Source of the DNA: Thioalkalivibrio sp. AKL19
GTDB lineage: Bacteria; Pseudomonadota; Gammaproteobacteria; Ectothiorhodospirales; Ectothiorhodospiraceae
Reading direction: 5' to 3'
Assembly: GCF_000420165.1 (NCBI RefSeq)
Contig: NZ_ATUK01000001.1
Coordinates: forward strand, 1 to 64,000
Length of the DNA stretch: 64,000 bases
In this document: piece by piece, positions 51,457 through 61,121 of the stretch
How positions within the stretch are numbered: the first letter of the stretch is position 1
Layout of the letters: every line of letters begins with the position of its first letter
Translations under genes and position numbers: made by a program
The notes under the pieces: model-generated
Told to the model about the DNA's origin: nothing
The model's input: only the letters and a program-made list of their open reading frames with translations
Databases searched by the model: none

Positions 51457-53325
51457 ATGCGCAATTCCTATCCGGCGTGGCTGTACGCCCTGATCGTCGT
51501 GGTCGTCCTGGGCGCGGGGCTGTACGCCGCGCCCAACCTGTTCCCGGAGGATCCGTCGGTCCAGATCGGCAATCCCGTGACCGGCGAGATCGACGAGAAC
51601 ATCCGTGACCTGATGGGCACGATCCTGGGCGCCCAGGGCGTGACGCCGAATCAGGTCGAGGAGCAGGACGACGGCCAGCTCCTGCTGCGTTTCGAGACCA
51701 CGGACGAGCAGGCGCGGGCCGCGGAAATCCTGCGCAACGCGCTGGATGACAACCACACGGTCGCGCTGAACCTGGCGCCGGCCACGCCGAACTGGCTGCG
51801 TGCCATCAACGGCCAGCCGATGGCTCTGGGCCTGGATCTTCGTGGCGGGGTGCACTTCCTGATGGAAGTGGATTTGGAGGCGGTGATCGGTACCGCCATG
51901 GAACGCTACGCCAACGAGCTGCGCGGGCGCATGCGTGACGAGCGTTTGACGTTCGACACCATCGAGCGCAGTTCCAGCGACCTGACCGTGATGTTCGCGA
52001 ATGAAGAGAACCGCGAAGCCGCGGAGAGCTGGCTGACCCGGGAGTACCGCGGCGAGCTGGAATGGGAAATGCGCGGCTCGGGCGACACCAGCCGGATGGT
52101 CGCCACCCTGGATGCCGACCACCTGACCGAACTGCGGCGTCAGGCCCTGCAGCAGAACATCTCCACCCTGCGTTCGCGCGTGGACGAGCTGGGCGTGGCC
52201 GAGCCAATCATTGCGCAGCAGGGCGAGAACCGCATCGTGGTGCAGCTTCCGGGCGTGCAGGACACCGCCCGGGCGAAGGAAGTGCTGGGTGCGACCGCGA
52301 CGCTGGAGTTCCGGCTGGTGTCCGAGGCCGGCGACCCGATGGAGGCCGACCAGACCGGTCGTGCGCCTTCCGGCACCCGCCTGTACCACGAGCGGGACGG
52401 AACGCCGGTCCTGCTGCAGCGCCAGGTCATGCTGACCGGCGACTACATCACCGATGCATCCTCGGGGATTGCCCAGGACACCGGGGGGCCGGCGGTGTTC
52501 ATCAACCTCGACGGGCAGGGTGCCCGGATCTTCTCGCGCGTGACCTCGGATAACGTGGGGCGTCTGATGGCCTCGGTGTTCATCGAGACGACCACCGAGA
52601 CGGTGGAAGAAGACGGCGAACAGGTCCTGCGCACCTCGCGCAGCGAGGAGGTCATCAACGTCGCGCGCATCAATGAGCCACTGGGCCGGCGTTTCCAGAT
52701 CTCCGGGCTGGACAGTACCCGCGAGGCGCGCAACCTGGCACTGCTGCTGCGCGCCGGTGCGCTGGCGGCGCCGATGTCCATCGTGGAAGAGCGCACGGTG
52801 GGGCCGAGCCTGGGGCAGGAGAACATCGATCGCGGCATGCAGTCGGTGGTCATCGGGTTCATCGCGGTGATGATCTTCATGATCCTGTACTACCGCGTCT
52901 TCGGCCTGATCGCGAACGTGGCGCTGGCGCTTAACCTGATCTTCATCGTATCGGTGTTGTCGATGCTGCAGGCAACACTGACCTTGCCGGGCATTGCCGG
53001 GATTGTGCTCACGGTTGGCATGGCGGTGGATGCGAACGTGCTGATCTTCGAGCGCATACGCGAGGAGATACGCAACGGACTGTCACCCCAGGCGGCCATC
53101 TCGTCGGGCTATGACCGGGCATTCACCACCATCGCGGACGCCAACGTGACCACCCTGATTGCGGCACTGGTGCTGTTCCTGTTCGGCACCGGTCCGATCA
53201 AGGGCTTCGCCATCACGCTGTCGATCGGCATCATCGCGTCGATGTTCACCGCGATCATCGTGACCCGCGCAATCGTCAATCTGACCTACGGGCGCCAGCG
53301 TCGGCTGACGCGCCTGGCCATCTGA
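51457..53325 (+). CDS. secD: Protein translocase subunit SecD
   Basis: A 622-residue protein with N-terminal helix (LYALIVVVVLGAGLYAAPN), first periplasmic domain with GLDLRGGVHFLMEVD, P1 head region, and six-helix membrane domain (VIGFIAVMIFMILYYRVFGL, GIVLTVGMAVDANVLIFERIREE, GTGPIKGFAITLSIGI). The VDANVLIFERI motif carries the D (proton path). It uses the proton gradient to pull preproteins through SecYEG. Confidence 0.97.
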   Translation: MRNSYPAWLYALIVVVVLGAGLYAAPNLFPEDPSVQIGNPVTGEIDENIRDLMGTILGAQGVTPNQVEEQDDGQLLLRFETTDEQARAAEILRNALDDNHTVALNLAPATPNWLRAINGQPMALGLDLRGGVHFLMEVDLEAVIGTAMERYANELRGRMRDERLTFDTIERSSSDLTVMFANEENREAAESWLTREYRGELEWEMRGSGDTSRMVATLDADHLTELRRQALQQNISTLRSRVDELGVAEPIIAQQGENRIVVQLPGVQDTARAKEVLGATATLEFRLVSEAGDPMEADQTGRAPSGTRLYHERDGTPVLLQRQVMLTGDYITDASSGIAQDTGGPAVFINLDGQGARIFSRVTSDNVGRLMASVFIETTTETVEEDGEQVLRTSRSEEVINVARINEPLGRRFQISGLDSTREARNLALLLRAGALAAPMSIVEERTVGPSLGQENIDRGMQSVVIGFIAVMIFMILYYRVFGLIANVALALNLIFIVSVLSMLQATLTLPGIAGIVLTVGMAVDANVLIFERIREEIRNGLSPQAAISSGYDRAFTTIADANVTTLIAALVLFLFGTGPIKGFAITLSIGIIASMFTAIIVTRAIVNLTYGRQRRLTRLAI

Positions 53326-53340
53326 GCGCGGAGATAAAAC

Positions 53341-54288
53341 ATGCTTCCGCATCTGAATTTCGCAGAATCGAACATCGATTTTTTGGGCAAGCGCAAGATC
53401 ACGATCGCGATCTCGCTGGTCCTGATCCTCGTTTCGGTGGCGCTGCTCGCGACCCGCGGGCTGAATTTCGGGATCGACTTCACCGGGGGTACCCTCGTGG
53501 AAGTTGGCTACCCCGAAGCGGTCGAGCTGGACCCGATCCGCGAGACGCTGTCGGCCGGTGGCTTCACGGGAGCGCAGGTGCAGACCTTCGGGACCTCGCG
53601 CGATGTGCTGATCCGGCTGCCGCCCAGCGAGGACGACGATGACCCGGCCATGCTCTCGAACCGGGTGCTGAACGCCCTGCAGGATGGGGGCCCGGACGAC
53701 CCGGACCTGCGCCGGGTGGAATTCGTCGGCCCCGCGGTGGGCGAGGAACTGCGCGAACAGGGTGGCCTGGCGATGATCTATGCGCTCGCGGGGATCCTGA
53801 TCTACGTGGCGGTGCGCTTCGAGTGGCGCTTCTCCATCGGGTCCGTGCTGGCCCTGGTGCATGATGTGCTGATTACCCTGGGGATCTTCTCGCTGTTGCA
53901 GCTTGAGTTCGACCTGGGTGTGCTCGCGGCGGTGCTGGCCGTGATCGGCTATTCGCTGAACGACACCATCGTGGTGTATGACCGAATACGCGAAAACTTC
54001 CGAATCCTGCGCAAACAGGGTACGGAACAGGTGATGAACAACGCGGTAAACAAGACGCTGGCGCGGACCATCGTCACCAGTGCGACGACCCTCCTGGTGC
54101 TGTTCTCGCTCGCGTTCCTCGGGGGCGCCGCGCTGCAGAACTTCTCGATCGCCCTGATTATTGGCGTCATCGTCGGGACGTACTCGTCGATCTTCATCGC
54201 GGCGACGGCCGCCCTGATGCTGGGCGTCGACCGTCAGGTCCTCCTGCCGGTGAAGAAGGAAGGGGCCGAGGAAGACCAGACGCCCTGA
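53341..54288 (+). CDS. secF: Protein translocase subunit SecF
   Basis: A 315-residue partner of SecD, 15 bases after it. Key parts: IDFLGKRKITIAISLVLI, LNFGIDFTGGTLVEV, GEELREQGGLAMIYALAGILIYVAVRFEWRFSIGSVLALVHDVLITLGIFS, GYSLNDTIVVYDRIREN and MNNAVNKTLARTIVTS. Full length and intact. Confidence 0.97.
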   Translation: MLPHLNFAESNIDFLGKRKITIAISLVLILVSVALLATRGLNFGIDFTGGTLVEVGYPEAVELDPIRETLSAGGFTGAQVQTFGTSRDVLIRLPPSEDDDDPAMLSNRVLNALQDGGPDDPDLRRVEFVGPAVGEELREQGGLAMIYALAGILIYVAVRFEWRFSIGSVLALVHDVLITLGIFSLLQLEFDLGVLAAVLAVIGYSLNDTIVVYDRIRENFRILRKQGTEQVMNNAVNKTLARTIVTSATTLLVLFSLAFLGGAALQNFSIALIIGVIVGTYSSIFIAATAALMLGVDRQVLLPVKKEGAEEDQTP

Positions 54289-54346
54289 CCTCGGTCAAGG
54301 ATCACGCTCGAGGGTGATCCGATCCATCCCCTCGATGGGGGCATGA

Positions 54347-54381
54347 AAAACGCCCGGGGCCGCGAGGCCGCCGGGCGTTTT
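54347..54381. terminator. Terminator of the queA-secF operon
   Basis: Stem AAACGCCCGG/CCGGGCGTTTT. Also serves the convergent DUF302 gene. A second palindrome GGATCACGCTCGAGGGTGATCC lies at 54299-54320. Confidence 0.85.
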
Positions 54382-54407
54382 CGTGTGCATGATGGGACGC
54401 TGCGGCG

Positions 54408-54926
54408 TCAGAAGGCGAGGGCCTCCTTGATGATTCGCTCGACCAGGGCATTCACGTCCCGCAGGCTTTCCTTAGATGCCTTGTCGCCAACCTCGGGAAC
54501 CGGCGTGTACCCCATGTAGACGGTGCCGGGCTCGTCGGTAAGTTCGTAGACCGTGATGATGTAGGGGCAGAACAGCATGTTGTGCGGGTCGGCCTCCATG
54601 GTGGCGCGCGAGTAGGTCGCGCTGCAGAAATCGACCGACTGCCCGTTAAGGTAGATACCCTCCCCACTTTCCTGCCCAGCGGTACGGTCCAGCATGTTGG
54701 CGATGTAGCCGACATTGTTGATTACCAGCCCTTCGGCGGCGATGGCTTCCTCGACCATTTCGAAGTAGAAGTCGTATTCGCCCTCGGTCTTGAAGATGAC
54801 GCGTTCGTCCGTCTCCATGAACGTCTCGTAGGCACTGGCCGTGCCCGCGGCGGCGAGACCGAGGCCAAGCCCGATCGCCAGGGCCGAGTGGCGGAGGGTG
54901 CGCGAAATACCGGTGAGTGTCTTCAT
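54408..54926 (-). CDS. Exported DUF302-domain protein, second copy
   Basis: A 172-residue protein with signal peptide GISRTLRHSALAIGLGLGLAAAGTASA and DUF302 body (TEGEYDFYFEMVEEAIAAEGLVINNVGYIANML, FCPYIITVYELTDEPGTVYMGYTPVP). It has the two conserved Cys of the family (FCSATYS, LFCPYI). ATG follows AGAGGAAGGAACC. Divergent in sequence from the copy at 27124-27642. Role unknown; often in sulfur oxidisers. Confidence 0.85.
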   Translation of the reverse strand: MKTLTGISRTLRHSALAIGLGLGLAAAGTASAYETFMETDERVIFKTEGEYDFYFEMVEEAIAAEGLVINNVGYIANMLDRTAGQESGEGIYLNGQSVDFCSATYSRATMEADPHNMLFCPYIITVYELTDEPGTVYMGYTPVPEVGDKASKESLRDVNALVERIIKEALAF

Positions 54927-55022
54927 GGTTCCTTCCTCTGTAAGGGTTGCAGTGCTGGCAGTTGAGTGGAGCAGCGCGCCGGTGCCCGATACGGGGGCTC
55001 AGCGCGCGGGAAGCCGTTGCGG

Positions 55023-55577
55023 TCAGTCGAAGAAATGGCCGGCAAAGCGGGTTCGGGGTGCCCAGTACGGGTTGTCCAGTTGCTCGATGCGAACCTGTCC
55101 CCGTGAACTGGGCGCATGCACGAATCGGCCGTCTCCCACGTAGACCCCCACGTGATCGATTTGATTCCCGTTGATGGCGAAGAAGACCACGTCGCCCGGG
55201 GTGGGCGAGCCGTTGCGCCGCGTGGCCGCCCGTGCCTGATCGCGGGTGGTGCGGGGAACGTCGTGGCCTGCTTCGCGGTAGGCCCGCTGAACCAGGGCCG
55301 AACAGTCCAGGCCGGAGGCGTCGGTGCCACCGTAGCGGTAGGGGCTGTCGAGATGCCCGAGGGCGGTGAGCACGACCTCGGAGCGCTCCAGCCCGGCCTC
55401 GGGGGCGGCGCTCATCGGGCCTTCGGGATGCGATTGGGATTCCGCCACCGCTGGAACGGTTTCGCCGCTGCGGGGCTCGGGACCCGTACTGCAGGCGGCG
55501 AGGAACAGCAGACCGGAGCCAGCCAGGGCCAGCGCCAGGCGTGGTCGCGCGGCGTCAGAACAGGTCGCGTTCGGCAT
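55023..55577 (-). CDS. NlpC/P60-family lipoprotein (peptidoglycan endopeptidase)
   Basis: A 184-residue lipoprotein. The lipobox is LFLAACS after a hydrophobic stretch. The NlpC/P60 catalytic Cys is in SGLDCSALVQRAYREAG, His in NQIDHVGVYVGDGRFVHAP. It probably trims peptide crosslinks of peptidoglycan. ATG overlaps the end of the preceding gene by 23 bases. E. coli relatives are Spr/MepS and NlpC. Confidence 0.9.
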   Translation of the reverse strand: MPNATCSDAARPRLALALAGSGLLFLAACSTGPEPRSGETVPAVAESQSHPEGPMSAAPEAGLERSEVVLTALGHLDSPYRYGGTDASGLDCSALVQRAYREAGHDVPRTTRDQARAATRRNGSPTPGDVVFFAINGNQIDHVGVYVGDGRFVHAPSSRGQVRIEQLDNPYWAPRTRFAGHFFD

Positions 55578-56355
55578 AGCTGTCGGGGACGGTGAAGAGT
55601 TCGGGGCTCAGGTCGTCGGTGGAGATTCCGGCAAGACGGGTGGTCACGCCATCCTGTTCGCTGACCTCCAGGGGGATGCCGTCGACGCGTGGCAGTAACG
55701 AGGCGCCCATTTGCGACGCCATGGGCCCCCCGGCCTCCAGGGCGCTGAGGGACAGCTCGTACAGCCGGTCCATCAGGTTGCCAAGGGTGGCGAAGTCGTC
55801 ATCCTGAAGCCCCAGGGCATCGGGCTGTGCCACGCAGACGGTGCTTTGCACGTTCCCGTCAATCAGGACCTCGTGATCGTCACAGACGAAGTCCCCGATT
55901 TCGCGTTGCTCGCCGGTAGCACGGGTGGCGATATCGGCTTCGAAGCCCTCGGCCCCGATGCCCAGTTGTTCCTCGAGTTGCTGGCGCACCTCGGGCGGGA
56001 GTTGTTCCATCTGGCGACGCAGGTCGCTGACCATGTCGGTCATGGCGCGCATCTGCTGGTCCATCACCTCGCGGGTCAGCGGGGTGTAGGTCTGCTCCGT
56101 GTCGTCCACGACCGTCAGCTGCTCGGTTGCGGCGTCGAAGAGCATGTAGCCGGAGGTGCCGCTGATGGATTCGTTGAGCTCCATGCGCACGATGTCGCCG
56201 CGCACCAGGATCTGGCTCTCCAGACCCTCGTCGTCGACATAGTGCAGGAGGGCATCGGCCTGGGCCCCGGCCCCGATCGTTAGCAGCCCGCATGCGACCA
56301 CGGGCATGAGGGTCTTGCGGATACGGGTGAGCGGACCGGTGCGACGATGGTGCAT
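55555..56355 (-). CDS. Exported protein, DUF4412-like
   Basis: A 266-residue protein with signal peptide KTLMPVVACGLLTIGAGAQA. The first part (HYVDDEGLESQILVRGDIVRMEL, YMLFDAATEQLTVVDDTEQTYTPL) looks like DUF4412 lipid-binding-like barrel; then a helical region rich in Gln and Met and two Cys (DFVCDDHEV, STVCVAQ). CAGGAGTTCCC precedes the ATG at 56355; upstream frame is unrelated. Co-transcribed with the NlpC gene. Function unknown. Confidence 0.7.
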   Translation of the reverse strand: MHHRRTGPLTRIRKTLMPVVACGLLTIGAGAQADALLHYVDDEGLESQILVRGDIVRMELNESISGTSGYMLFDAATEQLTVVDDTEQTYTPLTREVMDQQMRAMTDMVSDLRRQMEQLPPEVRQQLEEQLGIGAEGFEADIATRATGEQREIGDFVCDDHEVLIDGNVQSTVCVAQPDALGLQDDDFATLGNLMDRLYELSLSALEAGGPMASQMGASLLPRVDGIPLEVSEQDGVTTRLAGISTDDLSPELFTVPDSYAERDLF

Positions 56356-56495
56356 GGGAACTCCTGCGGTTGTGGGGCGGCGGCGAGAGCGGGATGACCG
56401 CGACCGGCGGGGTGGCCGGCAACGGGTTCTCGCCTGCATCCACTCATGTTGCGGGCCTTGCCGGCGACTGTCCATGTTCGATTGTACCCGGTCGC

Positions 56496-58058
56496 TCAGG
56501 ATGCGAGGGGGCGCAGCAACTGGCGCGCAAGGGCATCGGAATCCAGTGGGCGCTCCGGGGCGACCTCGATACAGCCTTCCTCCGGGGCCGGCCATTCCTG
56601 ATGGGGCTGTTGCTGCTCCATCACCTCGATGCCCGCATCCGATGCATCGGTGCCGGCACGGGCCCGCTGCTCCAGCCGCTCGCGCAGGACGTTCTCGTTC
56701 GCGCGGCAGGCCACGACCGCGAAGCCGGCTGCGTGACGGTGCGCGAGATCCCGGAATGGCGCCCGCTGCGCGCGGGAAAGAAAGGTCGCGTCCACCACCA
56801 CGGTGAGGCCCAGCGACAGCAGTTGGTTGGCGCGCTGGTGCAGGTGGTCGTAGATGCGCGCGCGACCGGATTCGCTGTAGTCGACCGGTTCGGACATGCG
56901 CTTGCGTTCGATGTCGGAGCGCAGGCGGACGGCCCCCAGGCCTTCCACTACCTGAGTACTGATCACGGTCTTGCCGCTGCCGGAGACGCCATGCATGAGG
57001 ATCAGCCGGGGCGATCCGCGCTCCGTCAGGCGATCGGCCAGGGCGAGGTAGCGCCCCATCTCGGCCTTGTGAGCCGCCTGCTCGTCGGAGGGGAGCTGGG
57101 CCTCGGCGCTGTGGATGCCCTGGACCTTGGCGCGGATCAGTGCACGGTAGACCTGGTAGAGCGGCAGCAGGGCAAGACCGTCGAAGTCCTCGCGGCCGTC
57201 GAGATAGGCGTTCAGCAGGCGCCAGGCGTGGGCCCGCGACTGGCGGGCCAGCAAATCCATGGTGGTGAACGCGATCTCCGAGATCACGTCGATCCAGCGC
57301 AGGGCGGGATCGAACTCGATGGCATCGAAGGCAACCGGGACTTCCTGCCCGCCTTCGTCATTGATGTACACCAGGTTTCCCAAGTGCAGGTCGCCATGAC
57401 CATGGCGCACGAACCCCTGGTCATGTCGTTGCTGAAGGATTGCCCGCAAGCGATCGATTTCCGAACGTGTCCAGGCCTCCAGGCGTTCGAGCCGTGCGCG
57501 GTCGGCCGCACCGGTCACCGCCTTCGCCAGGGCGGGGAAATTGTCCAGCATGGGCTGGGTGGCGGCCTCCACGGTGCCGTATTCGGACTGTACATCCGTG
57601 CGCTCGGTCCGTTCGTGGAAGGCGGCGATGTAATGGCCCAGGGCCTCCATGGCGGAAGGCGGCAGCTGGTCGTTCTCCAGCAGCCGGTCGAGCTGGCGGG
57701 CGCGGTCGAATCGGCGCATGTGCACGGCATAGTCGAGCAACGGGCCCGGCCCGTTGATCACCGGGTGGGCGTCGTCCCCATTGAGGGTGACGACCTCGAG
57801 GTAGATCTGCGGCGCCAGGCGGCGATTGATCTCCAGCTCGGTCTCGCAGTACTGGCGACGGGCCTCCAGGGTGGAGAAGTCGAGAAAGCCCAGGTTCAGC
57901 GGCTTCTTGAACTTGTAGGCGTCTTCGCCGGCCAGGATCACGGTGGAGATATGCGTCTCGATGCTGCGCACGGTCTTCGCCTCCGGTACGGGCTCGGGAA
58001 ACCCGAGGCCCTCGACCAGGTGGCGCAGGCGATCGTGGTGCTGTTCCAGTTCGGTCAT
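56496..58058 (-). CDS. APH-like kinase fused to P-loop (AAA_33) kinase
   Basis: A 520-residue protein. Residues 1-330 are an aminoglycoside phosphotransferase-like fold: STVILAGEDAYKFKKPLNLGFLDFSTLEARRQYCETEL, then FVRHGHGDLHLGNLVYI with the catalytic His-Gly-Asp and IEFDPALRWIDV. Residues about 335-520 form a P-loop nucleotide kinase (LILMHGVSGSGKTVISTQVV; VVVDATFLSRAQRAPFRDLA). The fusion is known in proteobacteria but its substrate is unknown. ATG aligns with MTELEQHHDRL. Not part of an aminoglycoside resistance cluster. Confidence 0.88.
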   Translation of the reverse strand: MTELEQHHDRLRHLVEGLGFPEPVPEAKTVRSIETHISTVILAGEDAYKFKKPLNLGFLDFSTLEARRQYCETELEINRRLAPQIYLEVVTLNGDDAHPVINGPGPLLDYAVHMRRFDRARQLDRLLENDQLPPSAMEALGHYIAAFHERTERTDVQSEYGTVEAATQPMLDNFPALAKAVTGAADRARLERLEAWTRSEIDRLRAILQQRHDQGFVRHGHGDLHLGNLVYINDEGGQEVPVAFDAIEFDPALRWIDVISEIAFTTMDLLARQSRAHAWRLLNAYLDGREDFDGLALLPLYQVYRALIRAKVQGIHSAEAQLPSDEQAAHKAEMGRYLALADRLTERGSPRLILMHGVSGSGKTVISTQVVEGLGAVRLRSDIERKRMSEPVDYSESGRARIYDHLHQRANQLLSLGLTVVVDATFLSRAQRAPFRDLAHRHAAGFAVVACRANENVLRERLEQRARAGTDASDAGIEVMEQQQPHQEWPAPEEGCIEVAPERPLDSDALARQLLRPLAS

Positions 58059-58197
58059 CGGGACTCCGTGGTGAGGCGTGGGGTCTGGTGCATCGAGGGG
58101 AACATGTTTTTGCCGGAATCGCCGGGTATGCACCCGTTTTCCCCTGTGTGTCAGGTTACCATTGCAGCCGTTCTGGTCACCCCGTCCCGTACCCGCC

Positions 58198-60552
58198 ATG
58201 CCGCGAAAGCCCTCTCGACGACCACGCAAGCAAAGCGCGCCCCGCAGGGGGCGGCTCCGGCGCCTGTTGGGTGCCGGCGGCTGGACGCTGGCCGGTCTGC
58301 TGCTTGCGGCCGTGGCGGTGGGGGGCGTCTACGTCCATCAACTGGACCGCGAGATCCGCGAACGGTTCGAGGGCCAGCGCTGGGCGTTGCCCGCCCGGGT
58401 GTACGCGCGACCGCTGGAGCTGTATGCCGGGCGACCGTTGACGGCGGACGCGCTGGAGACCGAGCTGCGGGCCCTGAATTATCGCGAGACGCCGGACGGG
58501 GCGGGGCCGGGGGAGTTTCACATCCGCGGGGACGACGTCCGGCTGACCACGCGTCCGTTCACGTTCGGGGACGGGCCGGAACCGGCGCACTCGGTTCGGG
58601 TGCGGCTGTCCAACGGGCGCGTACAGTCGGTTGCCGAGCAGTCCAGTGGGCGCAATGTGGACCTGATGCGCGTGGAGCCGCTGCTGATCGGCAGCATCTA
58701 CCCGACCCATGGCGAGGACCGCATCCTGGTCGACCTCGACGAGGTGCCGCGCGAGCTGATCGGCGCCTTGCTGGCCATCGAGGACCGCCGCTTCATGTCG
58801 CACCGGGGGATCGATCCCGTGGGCATCGGGCGCGCGGCGCTCGCCAACCTGCGTGCCGGCCGCACGGTGCAGGGGGGCAGCACGCTCACCCAGCAACTGG
58901 TCAAGAACTTTTACCTGACCCGCGACCAGACGCTGACCCGCAAGCTCAACGAGGCGGTGATGGCGCTGTTGCTCGAGCACCGCTACGACAAGCGCGAGAT
59001 CCTCGAGGCCTACCTGAACGAGGTCTTCCTGGGCCAGACCGGGGAGCGCGCGATTCACGGGTTCGGGCAGGCGGCCCGGTTCTACTATCAACGGCCGCTC
59101 AACGAGCTGCGCCTGGATCAGCTGGCGCTGCTGGTGGGCCTGGCGCGAGGGGCCAGTTACTACGACCCCCGGCGGTTCCCGGAGCGCGCGATGCAGCGGC
59201 GAGACCGGGTGCTCGAGGCGATGGCCGATACCGGTCTGGCCGATCGCGAGCGGGTGAACCGGGCGCTGGAGACCGCGCTGGACGTGTCCCCGGTGATGCC
59301 CGAGGGACGCAGCCGCTTCCCGGCGTTCCTCGACCTGGTGCGCCGGGAGCTGCGCGCGGATTACGCGGACGAGGATCTGCGCAGCGAGGGCCTGCGGATC
59401 TTCACCACCATGGATCCCGTGGTGCAGCTGCGTCTTGAGGAGCGGCTCGTCCGGGGCGTCGATGACCTGGTGCGGCGTCGCGGCGGGGGCACGGACCTCG
59501 ACGGCCTGCAGGCGGCCGCCGTGGTGACCGACCCGCAGGCCGGCGAGGTCCTGGGCGTGGTCGGGGACCGCAATCCGCGTTACCCCGGGTACAACCGCGC
59601 GGTCGAGGCCCAGCGCCAGGTGGGGTCCGTGATCAAGCCGTTCGTGTACCTCGCGGCCCTGACCAACCCGGAGCGATACACCCTGGCCACGCTCCTGGAC
59701 GACAGCCCGCTCACCCTGCAACTGCCGCACGGCGAGCCGTGGACGCCGCGCAACTTCGACCGCGAGCACCGCGGACCGGTCACGGCGTGGGAAGCGCTGG
59801 TGCAGTCCTACAACGTCGCCACCGTGCGCCTGGCGGAGGATATTGGCATCACACAGGTGATCAGCCTGATGCAGACGCTGGGGCTGCAGCGTACGCCGGC
59901 CCCGCTGCCCTCGCTGGCCCTGGGGGCCATCGAGTTGTCGCCCCTGGAGGTGGCCGGGCTCTATCAGGCGCTGGCGAACGGGGGGTATGCGACGGGTACC
60001 CGGGTGATCCGGGACGTGCTGGACCAGGACGACGAGGTGCTGTCGCACTACGGGCTGTCGTTGCAGGGGGCGGTATCCGATGGATCGGTCCGCCTGCTGT
60101 CACACGCCCTTCACGATGTCACGCGCGAGGGGACCGGGCGCCGGATCGATGCCCGCCTGAATGGCCAGGTAGTGGCCGGGAAAACCGGCACCACCAACAA
60201 CTTTCGGGACAGCTGGTTCGCCGGCTTCGACGATCGGCATGTCGCGGTGGTGTGGCTGGGCATGGACGACAACCGCCCGACCGGGTTGACGGGCGGGGTC
60301 TCCGCCGCGCCCGTGTGGGCGGAGATCATGGAAGGGATTGGCGTGCAGTCCCTGCACCTCGAGGGCCATCCAGGCATTGATTACCAGGGAATCGACCTCG
60401 CCTCCGGATTGCGGGTGGACGGCGACGATCACGCCTGTGAGTCGGTGAAGACGCTGCCGTTCTGGCAGAATTCGGGCCCTGAAACGCGCGCCGAGTGTGA
60501 TCTGGGCGGTGATTCCGGCCGGCAGGGCTGGTTCGAGAGGCTATTCCGTTGA
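58198..60552 (+). CDS. mrcB: Bifunctional penicillin-binding protein 1B
   Basis: A 784-residue class A PBP. TM helix about 24-46, UB2H region, then GT51: LLAIEDRRFMSHRGIDP, GGSTLTQQLVKNFYLTRDQTLTRKLNEAVMALLLE, EILEAYLNEVFLGQ. The transpeptidase has SVIKPFVYL (Ser-x-x-Lys), SYNVATV and GKTGTTNNFRDSW. Full length with all active sites. ATG chosen for MPRKPSRRPRK. It makes peptidoglycan and is coupled to the TPR lipoprotein gene (LpoB-like position). Confidence 0.96.
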   Translation: MPRKPSRRPRKQSAPRRGRLRRLLGAGGWTLAGLLLAAVAVGGVYVHQLDREIRERFEGQRWALPARVYARPLELYAGRPLTADALETELRALNYRETPDGAGPGEFHIRGDDVRLTTRPFTFGDGPEPAHSVRVRLSNGRVQSVAEQSSGRNVDLMRVEPLLIGSIYPTHGEDRILVDLDEVPRELIGALLAIEDRRFMSHRGIDPVGIGRAALANLRAGRTVQGGSTLTQQLVKNFYLTRDQTLTRKLNEAVMALLLEHRYDKREILEAYLNEVFLGQTGERAIHGFGQAARFYYQRPLNELRLDQLALLVGLARGASYYDPRRFPERAMQRRDRVLEAMADTGLADRERVNRALETALDVSPVMPEGRSRFPAFLDLVRRELRADYADEDLRSEGLRIFTTMDPVVQLRLEERLVRGVDDLVRRRGGGTDLDGLQAAAVVTDPQAGEVLGVVGDRNPRYPGYNRAVEAQRQVGSVIKPFVYLAALTNPERYTLATLLDDSPLTLQLPHGEPWTPRNFDREHRGPVTAWEALVQSYNVATVRLAEDIGITQVISLMQTLGLQRTPAPLPSLALGAIELSPLEVAGLYQALANGGYATGTRVIRDVLDQDDEVLSHYGLSLQGAVSDGSVRLLSHALHDVTREGTGRRIDARLNGQVVAGKTGTTNNFRDSWFAGFDDRHVAVVWLGMDDNRPTGLTGGVSAAPVWAEIMEGIGVQSLHLEGHPGIDYQGIDLASGLRVDGDDHACESVKTLPFWQNSGPETRAECDLGGDSGRQGWFERLFR

Positions 60553-61121
60553 AGAAAGTTTGTACTGCAACGACCGGTTTTTTCAAAGGAATATGCGCCG
60601 GTTGGGCGCGACGGGTCGCGCCGGTGGCGCTGGCGGTCGCGCTCGCCTTGCTGCTGGCCGCGTGCGCCACACCCGCGCCCCGGGATGCCGGCACCCAGGC
60701 CCCGGATGACGCCGAACGGGCCGGTGAGGACGCGCCGGCGCCGGAACCGGACACTCGGGAGCCCGAACGGGAACGCGAACCGACCCCCTCCGCGGCGCTG
60801 AACCTCGCCCAGCAAGCGGAGTCCGCCCGCCAGGCCGGGGATACGGCGCGGGCGGAACAGCGCCTGGAGCGCGCGCTGCGCATCGCGCCGCGGGATGCCG
60901 GTTTGTGGCACCAGATGGCCGCGCTGCGCCTGGAGCAGCAGCATTACGAGCAGGCCGAGCGGCTGGCCGGGCGTTCCCTGCAGATGGCCGGTGGCCGCGA
61001 CCGCGAGCTGGCGCTGAAGAACTGGCGCCTGATCCTGCGAGCCCGCGAGGCACAGGGAGACGCGGCGGGCGCCGCCGAGGCCCGCGAGGCGATTCGCCGC
61101 CTGGAAGCCGACGTTGTCTGA
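60549..61121 (+). CDS. TPR-repeat lipoprotein following mrcB
   Basis: A 190-residue lipoprotein. The start is TTG, which overlaps the mrcB stop (TTGA) with GAGAGG upstream. Lipobox LLLAACA. A Pro/Glu/Arg-rich linker follows, then tetratricopeptide repeats (LNLAQQAESARQAGDTARAEQRLERALRIAPRDAGLW; YEQAERLAGRSLQMAG). Position and topology suggest an outer-membrane activator of PBP1b, as LpoA/LpoB are in enterics, but sequence homology is not claimed. Confidence 0.82.
   Translation: MKKVCTATTGFFKGICAGWARRVAPVALAVALALLLAACATPAPRDAGTQAPDDAERAGEDAPAPEPDTREPEREREPTPSAALNLAQQAESARQAGDTARAEQRLERALRIAPRDAGLWHQMAALRLEQQHYEQAERLAGRSLQMAGGRDRELALKNWRLILRAREAQGDAAGAAEAREAIRRLEADVV

Noticed and set aside
58177-60048. 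Long open frame opposite mrcB
   Set aside because: Reverse-strand shadow of the PBP1b gene; composition (His, Arg, Gln) is typical of GC-rich antisense frames.
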